From contig JAISNG010000192.1 of the NCBI GenBank assembly GCA_031276365.1, forward strand, positions 1 to 32,977: a stretch of DNA of 32,977 nt, read 5' to 3'. Numbering within the stretch: position 1 is the stretch's first letter; every line of letters starts with the position of its first letter. Below, piece after piece: positions 27,601 through 32,977 of the stretch. Source of the stretch: Campylobacteraceae bacterium. Its GTDB lineage: Bacteria; Campylobacterota; Campylobacteria; Campylobacterales; Campylobacteraceae. The notes beneath the pieces were generated by a model. The model did no database searches and was not told the origin of the DNA. It saw only the letters and a program-made list of their open reading frames with translations. The position numbers and the translations under genes were made by a program.

Positions 27601-28172
27601 AATACGGCATAATCCATAACCTCTATCTTTTGCACCTCATGAGATGTTCTAAATCCGTCAAAAAAGTGCAAAAACGGCACACGTCCTTTTATCGCGCTAA
27701 GGTGTGCAACACCTGCCAAATCCATAACCTGCTGTACGGAGCCTGTTGAGAGCATTGCAAAACCTGTCTGGCGGCATGCATAAACGTCTTGATGGTCGCC
27801 GAAAATTGAAAGTGCATGCGTTGCAAGCGTTCTTGCGCTTACATGTATGACGCCGGGAAGCAGCTGCCCTGCTATTTTATACATATTGGGAATTTTTAAG
27901 AGCAACCCTTGTGAAGCGGTATATGTCGTGGTCAGCGCGCCTGCTTGTAAAGAGCCATGTACGGTGCCTGCCGCTCCTCCCTCGCTTTGCATCTCAACGA
28001 CTTTAACGGGCATTCCGAAGAGATTTTTCTTGCCTTGTGCAGCCCATACATCAGTAAAGTCAGCCATCGGAGAAGATGGAGTGATGGGGTAGATTCCAGC
28101 GACTTCAGTGAATGCGTAAGAGGCATAAGCGGCGGCTTCGTTGCCGTCCATTGTTCTCATAACTTTAGCCAT
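24621..28172 (-). CDS. nifJ: Pyruvate:ferredoxin (flavodoxin) oxidoreductase, single-chain
   Basis: The enzyme oxidatively decarboxylates pyruvate to acetyl-CoA and passes electrons to ferredoxin or flavodoxin. I place the start at 28172 (MAKVMRTMDGNEAAAYASYAF), with AAGGA 8 nt upstream, rather than at an ATG 21 nt earlier with no such site. The 1,183 residues contain all domains of the fused enzyme. These are the N-terminal substrate domain (VAGIYPITPSSPMAD), the CoA/gamma regions, two 4Fe-4S clusters (CIQCNQCVFACP and CTGCDLCVAACP), the extra cluster cysteines GACPGCGET, and the thiamine-diphosphate domain (IGGDGWAYDIGYGGLDH, LVLDTEVYSNTGGQ). It is probably monocistronic. A key enzyme of microaerobic/anaerobic metabolism. 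Confidence 0.97.
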   Translation of the reverse strand: MAKVMRTMDGNEAAAYASYAFTEVAGIYPITPSSPMADFTDVWAAQGKKNLFGMPVKVVEMQSEGGAAGTVHGSLQAGALTTTYTASQGLLLKIPNMYKIAGQLLPGVIHVSARTLATHALSIFGDHQDVYACRQTGFAMLSTGSVQQVMDLAGVAHLSAIKGRVPFLHFFDGFRTSHEVQKIEVMDYAVFDRLLDRDALQAFRDAALSPDNPKTRGSAQNDDIYFQGREVQNKIYEALPDIVAEYMKEISKVTGRDYAPFVFYGHKEAENIIIAMGSVTECIKEVIDYLTSQGKKVGLIIPHLYRPFSLKYLFSVLPKTVKKIAVLDRTKESGSVGEPLFLDINAAFYSKANAPLIVGGRYGLASKDVNPSQILAVFKNLEESNPKSDFTIGIKDDITFKSLESIEGVDLSDEGTKECLFYGLGADGTVGANKSSVKIIGDETDMYSQAYFAYDSKKSGGFTRSHLRFGKRPIRSTYLVSNPHFVACSVAAYLDIYDVVDGIRKNGTFLLNSIWDEKETVERIPNKVKKILARQNANFYIINATKLAREIGLGNRSNTIMQSAFFKLADIIDYEKAQEFMKKQAYKTYGKKGDQIVEMNYKAIDLGAEGLVKVTVNPAWVNLPDDDGTKVDVYKGTYFVETIAKPVNSARGNSLAVSAFKGYEDGSMEHGSTEYEKRGVGVSVPQWIEESCIQCNQCVFACPHAVIRGFLIDDKEFAAAPEGVKTHAIDAKGKGVEGFKYKIQVSPLDCTGCDLCVAACPTKEKSLKMVPLQESLDAKEQESADYLFKKVTYKDNILNKSNVKGVGFSQPLFEFHGACPGCGETPYITLVTRLFGESMSIANGTGCSSIYGASAPSTPYRKNSAGRGPSWANSLFEDNAEFGLGMKVATETMRHRITEIMESAKDKVPSELAVLFKEWIEFKNDRVKSLEIRNALVPLLEKGAQIAEVKEILNLKMHLAKRSQWIIGGDGWAYDIGYGGLDHVLASGENVNLLVLDTEVYSNTGGQSSKSSRTGSVAQFTASGKAVQKKDLGYIAMTYENIYVAQINSNASAAQTIKAIEEAESYDGASLIIAYSPCIAHGIKGGLGKSGNQAELATKCGYWPLYTYDPRLKKDGKNPIKINGKEPDWSLYEEFLNNEVRYTSLKKSNPTHAQELFKHNMEDAQRRWRQLKRFAEADYSNEI

Positions 28173-28336
28173 AAATACCGTCCTTGTAATCATTTTGTCT
28201 ATAAAAGTAAATGATTTTACCCATAATTCTCTTAGAATGTCTGAAAAAATTAAAATTTACGGCATTTTGCTAAAGTTCTTTTTCAAGAGTGTTACTACTT
28301 GTAAATATTTATTGCAAAACGGACGGTTTATTTGGC

Positions 28337-29881
28337 TTATTTGATTTCAAAAACAGCAATTGTGCCTGAAACTTCGTTTGCCGTAAATAAAATAGTTTTG
28401 TTTGTCGGACTGCTTTCTGCATTAACCACGTAAAGTCCCTCCACGCCCAAATCGCCCATCTGCGCAAGCTCTTCACTGTTAAAATTGCGCGTATTGATAT
28501 AGTCGTAAAACTGCGCACTTGAAGGAGTTGTTACATCATACATCATTACGCCGCCAAAACGCTCAAGCCCGATAAATGCATATATCTTTGCGTCTATATT
28601 CATAACCGTAACATATTCGGGTTCGGGTCCCTTTTTGCCACTGCGGCTGTCAAGTTCGTTATTTGTGTGAGAAGCGTTAAAAAATGTTGGATAATTTGCG
28701 GCGATGAATTCTTCAAAATCACTTCCACTGTCGTATATCTGCGTCATATCATCGGCATTATAAATAGAAAATGAGCGCCCGCCCAAAATATAATTTTTGC
28801 CTGTCTCAAGTCCATCTTTTTGGCTAATGTCAAGCGTTTCAACCTTTTTTCCGTTAATCCTCAAACTATCCGTTATATCCTCATCGCCACCCCATTCTCT
28901 CGCATCGCCCTCATTGGCAGTGAGTAGATATTTGCCGCTTGTTGTTTCGAAAACAGCGATTCCATCAGGCATATACGCGCCGTATAGATTTTGCGTCGTG
29001 ATATTTATTTCACCGTCTTTTACAACATCAAGCGCAACTATGTTGTGATTTTTAAAACCAAGCGGTTTTATGCCGCTAAATTCACCTTTTGCTATATCAA
29101 GTACGGCGATAGCGTTTGCCTCCTGCAGCGATACATATGCTATGCCGCCGCTTACCGCTATATATTCTGGTTCAAAATCATATGAAGGCAGCGCTCCTTT
29201 TTTCAAAATTACGCCTTTGTCTGTTAAATTTGCCTCGTCAAATGCTGTAAAATCAACCGTTTTTGTCGTATTCATGAGAGTATCAACGATAGTAACAGAA
29301 CCTTTTGGGTCTGCCGCGCTGTACCCTTCGCGCGGTTCACCCTCATTTGCGCTCAAAATATATCTGCCCTCATCTGCAAAACAAATCATATCGGGCTGCA
29401 CGCCTGCGTCATACTTCTCAAGAAATTCTCCCTCATAATTTAATATTACAATGGAACCGTTGTCGTCATACTCTTTAGCCTGCACTGCCAGCGCGATAAT
29501 ATTATTTTTCGTATCCACATCAACGCTTGTTACATCGCCGTAAGAGAATTGCTCTTGCTGCGCCATCGCCGCTATGTCAATGCGCTTGTGCAATCTCATC
29601 TGCGTAAATCTCTCAGAAGAGAGCGTATCGGCATTTACGATATCAACGCTTCCAAGTACGCCGTTTACCATGTAAATCTTTTGATTATCTTTGTTATAGA
29701 CGACGATTTCAGCTATGCCGCCGTCTTCACTGACATTACCGGTGCTATAAGAGCCTATATAACTCATGTGTTGATTTAAGCTTGTCTGCAATCTTGTATG
29801 TGAACTATCTGTAAAATCCGAAGAACATCCCGCCGCCATAATCACCGATAATAAAACTGTTTTTTGCTTTAAAGAAAACAT
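28337..29881 (-). CDS. Choice-of-anchor-I-type beta-propeller lipoprotein
   Basis: I place the start at 29881, where AAGGAG stands 6 nt upstream; a longer frame to 29929 lacks such a site. The 514-residue product has a lipoprotein-like signal (SVIMAAGC, cysteine 19) and a beta-propeller body. Repeated phrases such as YMVNGVLGSVDIVNADTL, ILSANEGEPREGYS, LLTANEGDAREWGG and ILFTANEVSGTIAVFEIK match proteins annotated as choice-of-anchor I or, less accurately, alkaline phosphatase-like. It probably sits in the periplasm or at the cell surface. Enzymatic activity is not established. Flanking genes give no functional hint. Confidence 0.82.
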   Translation of the reverse strand: MFSLKQKTVLLSVIMAAGCSSDFTDSSHTRLQTSLNQHMSYIGSYSTGNVSEDGGIAEIVVYNKDNQKIYMVNGVLGSVDIVNADTLSSERFTQMRLHKRIDIAAMAQQEQFSYGDVTSVDVDTKNNIIALAVQAKEYDDNGSIVILNYEGEFLEKYDAGVQPDMICFADEGRYILSANEGEPREGYSAADPKGSVTIVDTLMNTTKTVDFTAFDEANLTDKGVILKKGALPSYDFEPEYIAVSGGIAYVSLQEANAIAVLDIAKGEFSGIKPLGFKNHNIVALDVVKDGEINITTQNLYGAYMPDGIAVFETTSGKYLLTANEGDAREWGGDEDITDSLRINGKKVETLDISQKDGLETGKNYILGGRSFSIYNADDMTQIYDSGSDFEEFIAANYPTFFNASHTNNELDSRSGKKGPEPEYVTVMNIDAKIYAFIGLERFGGVMMYDVTTPSSAQFYDYINTRNFNSEELAQMGDLGVEGLYVVNAESSPTNKTILFTANEVSGTIAVFEIK

Positions 29882-29972
29882 CCGCTTCTCCTTTTTTAAT
29901 GCGGATATTTTACGGCTTTTTGACGACAAAGTGGTTACGTTTTTGTGCTTTTTGTATCGTGTTTAATTTTTG

Positions 29973-30620
29973 TCAGCCGCGCAGGTTTTTGATATATCGC
30001 ACAGCTTCAAGAGCGTCTTTAAAAATGATATCCGTATATTGTGCCAAATCCTCATTTTTACCATATCCGCACAATACGCCTGCACTGTTTATGCCCGCCG
30101 CCCTGCCGGCGCCCATATCCAAAATTGTATCGCCTATTATCCATGCGTCCTTATTTTGCGCATTCATTGCCGATAGAGCCTTTAAAACAGGTTCAGGATG
30201 CGGTTTTGTGTTTTTTACGTCTTCACGCCCAACAACAGTTTGGAAAAAGTCCAAAAGCCCGAAATGCTTCAGTATCTTTTTTGTATAAATTGCAGTTTTT
30301 GTAGTAACTATGCCAAGATGCGCAAACTCATGCGCCTCCTCCACTGCCTCTTTTGCTCCGTTTATCAAAGTGGTTTTTTTCGCGGCAATGTCCTTATAAT
30401 GCTCTTTGTAAGCTGCTACAAATTCATCTGCCATTTTTGCTTTTATACCGAGTTTTTTAAACATGTCATCAAGCGGATAGCCGATAAGCGGCGGTATTTT
30501 ATCAAAATCGGTAAAATTGATGCCAAGTTTTTTAAACGCCGCGTCAAAACTCTCCAAAATTGCAGGCGTCGAATCAATCAGCGTGCCATCCATGTCAAAC
30601 AATATAATCAAATTTTTCAT
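29973..30620 (-). CDS. HAD-family hydrolase, phosphoglycolate phosphatase-like
   Basis: The 215-residue cytoplasmic phosphatase shows all HAD motifs: nucleophile loop DMDGTLIDS (D9 and D11), motif II TTKT, motif III lysine in KPHPEP, and motif IV IGDTILDMGAGRAAG. A four-helix cap (about 20-80) makes it subclass I, like Gph, PpaX or beta-phosphoglucomutase. The start at 30620 places the motif at the usual distance from the N-terminus. A longer frame to 30677 adds a basic/aromatic stretch not typical of the family. The ribosome binding site is weak. Substrate is uncertain. Confidence 0.85.
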   Translation of the reverse strand: MKNLIILFDMDGTLIDSTPAILESFDAAFKKLGINFTDFDKIPPLIGYPLDDMFKKLGIKAKMADEFVAAYKEHYKDIAAKKTTLINGAKEAVEEAHEFAHLGIVTTKTAIYTKKILKHFGLLDFFQTVVGREDVKNTKPHPEPVLKALSAMNAQNKDAWIIGDTILDMGAGRAAGINSAGVLCGYGKNEDLAQYTDIIFKDALEAVRYIKNLRG

Positions 30621-30970
30621 CTCAAAATCATAGCGAAAATTTACTGCAAAAAGAGATTTTGCAAAAAATAAAATCAACTTTATCTATAGTAGTTTTATTT
30701 TAAAATTCTTAAAAATTAAAATATAAAATAAGTATATAAATACTATAAAATAATGCTTTATTGGTCTTTTTGAGATTATATTTTTTATTATTTTTTAAAG
30801 TAAAAATTGACATAATTCACTGTTTTTAATTTGTGTTGTAAATTAAAAATATCCGTATGATATGCTCTGTTTTTGTCTTTGTGATGAAACAAGCATAAAG
30901 GGCGGATTGGGAGGCTTGCGTTTAATACGTTGGTGTGAGTGAAATTTCCCCGCTTTTGGCGGGGGAAGAT
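30621..30970. other. Intergenic region between the HAD gene and leuA, no ORF seen
   Basis: This 350-nt stretch is very A/T-rich in its first 200 nt, with no plausible gene on either strand. The second half is more G/C-rich. It contains TATGAT (30856-30861), a small inverted repeat CAAGC/GCTTG (30890-30894 and 30914-30918) and the GC-rich hairpin at 30948-30964. The A/T-rich half probably holds the promoter for the HAD gene. Confidence 0.6.
30948..30964 (-). terminator. GC-rich hairpin downstream of leuA
   Basis: CCCCGC (30948-30953) and GCGGGG (30959-30964) form a compact stem with a 5-nt loop, beginning about 7 nt after the leuA stop. The U-tract is poor in both directions, so it may act as a 3'-end stabiliser as well as a terminator. 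Confidence 0.55.
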
Positions 30971-32485
30971 TCATTTCATAGATATGTAACTGTTTAATGC
31001 GCCGATATAAGCTTGTGCGGTGGCATACATGGTATCAACATTGAGTCCGTGTCCGATGATTGGTTTGTTATTGTCAAATGCCACTTTCACTATCACTTTT
31101 GCAAGCGCATCTTTTCCTTGACTAACCGCATCCACTTTATAATCTTTCAACTCTCCGCTTACACCACAGACTCTGTCTATCACCTTAAACACGGCATCCA
31201 TAGTACCGTTGCCGATGGCGGCATCCGTGATAAGAGTATCTTTGTGTTTTACAGTGATTGCCGCGTTTGGCACGCCTCCAGGATTGCAGTCGCTTAGTTG
31301 TAAAGTGACAAGTTCAAATACTTGAGGTATTTTTGTAATCTCTTCGGCAACTAATGCTCTGATATCGTCGTCAAAAATCTCTTTTTTCTGGTCGGCAAGG
31401 ATTTTGAATTTTTCAAATGCCTTGTTGATTTCATCATCTTTGAGCGTATATCCTAATGTTTGCAGCCTGTCTTTAAACGCGTGGCGGCCTGAGTGTTTGC
31501 CAAGCACAAGATTGTTTGTGTCAAGTCCAATGTCGTTTGGACGTATAATCTCGTAAGTTTCTTTGTGTTTCAAAACGCCGTCTTGATGTATGCCGCTTTC
31601 ATGAGCGAAGGCATTTTTACCAACTATCGCCTTGTTTGGCTGCGGCTCAATGCCAGTTATTAGTGAAACAAGCTTGCTTGTGGGATAAATCTCTTTTGTA
31701 TTGATATTTGTGTGAAGCGGAGCAAATATATCCACACGTGTTCTTATAGCCATCACTATCTCTTCCAATGCCGCATTTCCCGCACGCTCTCCAAGTCCGT
31801 TTATCGTGCATTCTACTTGTCTCGCGCCGTTTTCAATAGCCGCCAAAGAGTTTGCAACCGCCAAGCCTAAATCGTTATGGTTATGTACTGAGATTACCGC
31901 TCTGTCTTTTACAAAATCGCTAATCTCTTTTATACGCGCGCCTATCTCATTTGGAAGGCGGTATCCTACTGTGTCGGGGATATTTAGGGTTGTTGCGCCT
32001 GCGTTTATAACGGCGTCCAAAACCTCTTTTAGAAAGCTTATTTCGCTTCTGCCCGCATCTTCACAGCTAAACTCCACATCTGACGTGAAAGTTTTGGCAT
32101 ATTGCACACTCTCAACCGCTTTTTTTATCACTTCATGCGGTTTCATTTTGAGTTTGTATTCCATATGAATGGGACTTGTAGCTAAAAACACGTGAACTCT
32201 TCTGTGTTTTGCCGAAGATATGGACTCTGCCGCTGCCTTTATATCCTTTTCAACACATCTTGCAAGCGAACAAACCGTACTTTTGTCCAACTGTTCGCTT
32301 ATTCTTCTTATCGCATCAAAATCGCCAGGACTTGCCGCGGCAAATCCTGCCTCTATCACGTCAACGCCAAGCTTTTGCAGCTGCAAGGCTATCTGTATCT
32401 TCTCTTCCGTGTTCATGGATGCACCAGGGCTTTGTTCGCCGTCTCTTAGAGTTGTATCAAAAATTTTAATTATATTGTTGTTCAT
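30971..32485 (-). CDS. leuA: 2-isopropylmalate synthase
   Basis: The enzyme joins acetyl-CoA and 2-oxoisovalerate, the first committed step of leucine synthesis. The 504 residues include the TIM-barrel N-terminus (FDTTLRDGEQSPGASMN), the metal/catalytic motifs HNHNDLGLAVANSLAAIENG and NGLGERAGN, GIHQDGVLKHKETYE, LGKHSGRHAF, and the C-terminal LeuA regulatory domain that binds leucine (LVTLQLSDCNPGGVPNAAITVKH in part). Ribosome binding site AAGGA lies 6 nt before the ATG. A small leucine-rich ORF and a hairpin precede it, which suggests leucine-dependent control in addition to feedback inhibition. Confidence 0.97.
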   Translation of the reverse strand: MNNNIIKIFDTTLRDGEQSPGASMNTEEKIQIALQLQKLGVDVIEAGFAAASPGDFDAIRRISEQLDKSTVCSLARCVEKDIKAAAESISSAKHRRVHVFLATSPIHMEYKLKMKPHEVIKKAVESVQYAKTFTSDVEFSCEDAGRSEISFLKEVLDAVINAGATTLNIPDTVGYRLPNEIGARIKEISDFVKDRAVISVHNHNDLGLAVANSLAAIENGARQVECTINGLGERAGNAALEEIVMAIRTRVDIFAPLHTNINTKEIYPTSKLVSLITGIEPQPNKAIVGKNAFAHESGIHQDGVLKHKETYEIIRPNDIGLDTNNLVLGKHSGRHAFKDRLQTLGYTLKDDEINKAFEKFKILADQKKEIFDDDIRALVAEEITKIPQVFELVTLQLSDCNPGGVPNAAITVKHKDTLITDAAIGNGTMDAVFKVIDRVCGVSGELKDYKVDAVSQGKDALAKVIVKVAFDNNKPIIGHGLNVDTMYATAQAYIGALNSYISMK

Positions 32486-32491
32486 TTTTTA

Positions 32492-32532
32492 TCCTTTTTA
32501 ACAGTGAAAGATGTTTAAAACATCACAAAAAG
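32492..32532 (-). promoter_or_regulatory. Hairpin that could occlude the leuA ribosome binding site
   Basis: Read on the - strand, CTTTTT (32532-32527) can pair with AAAAAG (32499-32494), which includes the first bases of the leuA Shine-Dalgarno sequence. An inner palindrome, GATGTTT/AAACATC (32510-32524), closes the structure, with bulges between. It sits between the leader ORF stop and leuA. The regulatory role is inferred from position and pairing. Confidence 0.4.
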
Positions 32533-32538
32533 TTGATT

Positions 32539-32637
32539 TTACAGAGAAAGAGGTACGGACAGCAGGAGCGCGTTTTTAATCTCAATTTTTGGTAAGATTT
32601 TGATGTATTTGGCAATGCCGATGCTTACACCATTCAT
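32539..32637 (-). CDS. Candidate leucine leader peptide (32 aa) upstream of leuA
   Basis: This short ORF starts at an ATG at 32637 with AAGGAG 6 nt upstream, a better site than many full genes here. It ends with TAA 53 nt before leuA. The translation ends in NALLLSVPLSL: five of the last nine residues are leucine, including three consecutive codons CTC CTG CTG. That layout matches amino-acid attenuation leaders such as E. coli leuL in principle, though the sequence itself is not recognised. It begins 28 nt after the pssA stop. The first half (GVSIGIAKYIKILPKIEIK) is unremarkable. An unrelated small protein is the alternative. Confidence 0.55.
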   Translation of the reverse strand: MNGVSIGIAKYIKILPKIEIKNALLLSVPLSL

Positions 32638-32665
32638 ACGAAGCTCCTTGTTTAGAATTTTTTAG

Positions 32666-32977
32666 TCAGTTATTATACTTGTTTTTTCTGTTTTTTGCAA
32701 CAAGATAGTTATATATAACCCTCACGATGCCGTACAGGACATAAATGCTGACAAAAACGGTAATTGCTGTTATTCTAAAGATATAAATCATGGAAAAGAT
32801 AACTACCAGAATTGTCAAGATTTTGAGATTTTGAGATTTTTTCATATCCATTTTTTTAAAGCTCGGGTATCTTATGTTACTCACCATCAAAAATGAGGCA
32901 AGCGCTTGCAAGAGTAAAAGCGCGCATTCAAAATCAGCAAGTATTTCATAGTTTTGAAACATAAGTCCCCACATTAC
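32666..32977 (-). CDS. pssA: CDP-diacylglycerol-serine O-phosphatidyltransferase, C-terminal part
   Basis: The gene runs off the window end; about 104 C-terminal residues are visible. LMVSNIRYPSFKKMD is characteristic of PssA in this group, which makes phosphatidylserine, the precursor of phosphatidylethanolamine, at the inner membrane. Hydrophobic segments at ECALLLLQALASFLMV and ILTILVVIFSMIYIF, and a basic tail (KNRKNKYNN), fit the last membrane helices. It lies upstream of the leader ORF and leuA on the same strand, so read-through transcription is possible. Confidence 0.8.
   Translation of the reverse strand, partial: VMWGLMFQNYEILADFECALLLLQALASFLMVSNIRYPSFKKMDMKKSQNLKILTILVVIFSMIYIFRITAITVFVSIYVLYGIVRVIYNYLVAKNRKNKYNN

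Noticed and set aside
28172..28193. Longer N-terminus of nifJ (MITRTVF extension)
   Set aside because: The ribosome binding site AAGGA is correctly spaced for the internal ATG at 28172, and the family normally begins close to the TMDGNEA motif.

Overview
The window looks like a chromosomal segment of a Campylobacterota (former Epsilonproteobacteria) genome of moderate A+T content. The main reason is gene order and protein similarity. The run lysA-pheA-hisC-dxs-perR matches the Campylobacter jejuni neighbourhood as I remember it, except that fliF, fliG and fliH, which sit between hisC and dxs there, are absent. A MacA-MacB-outer-membrane-factor exporter, a single-chain NifJ-type pyruvate oxidoreductase and a leuA-pssA pair fit the same group. 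The missing flagellar block suggests a non-flagellated lineage or a relocated block.

Positions 1-9936 hold a two-gene surface module on the + strand. The first gene, cut at its 5' end, encodes more than 2,000 residues of tandem Ig-like repeats ending in a DUF11-like and an SdrD/Cna-B-like domain. It overlaps by 4 nt a gene for a 1,285-residue protein with a signal peptide and a probable outer-membrane beta-barrel, so the two are probably made together as an adhesin-like surface structure. The noncoding stretch 9937-10439 is the most unusual part. It contains a sequence almost identical to a Cas12a (type V-A) direct repeat, flanked at about 64-nt spacing by more degenerate copies. It looks like a decayed or orphan mini-array with no cas gene in view.

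Positions 10440-16141 carry lysine, phenylalanine/tyrosine, histidine and isoprenoid biosynthesis genes plus the peroxide regulator perR. Positions 16250-19930 carry a three-gene operon for a VWA protein, a PP2C-type phosphatase and a membrane-anchored Ser/Thr kinase with a TPR-like C-terminus. This is a phosphorylation switch of the TerY-P triad type, here without other ter genes.

The rest is on the - strand: the macA-macB-nodT efflux operon (19989-24477), nifJ (24621-28172), a lipoprotein of the choice-of-anchor-I type (28337-29881), a HAD phosphatase (29973-30620), leuA (30971-32485) and the 3' end of pssA (32666 to the window end). Between pssA and leuA lies an unannotated 32-codon ORF with a good ribosome binding site and a leucine-dense C-terminus. 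It is a candidate leucine attenuation leader, followed by a hairpin that could occlude the leuA ribosome binding site.
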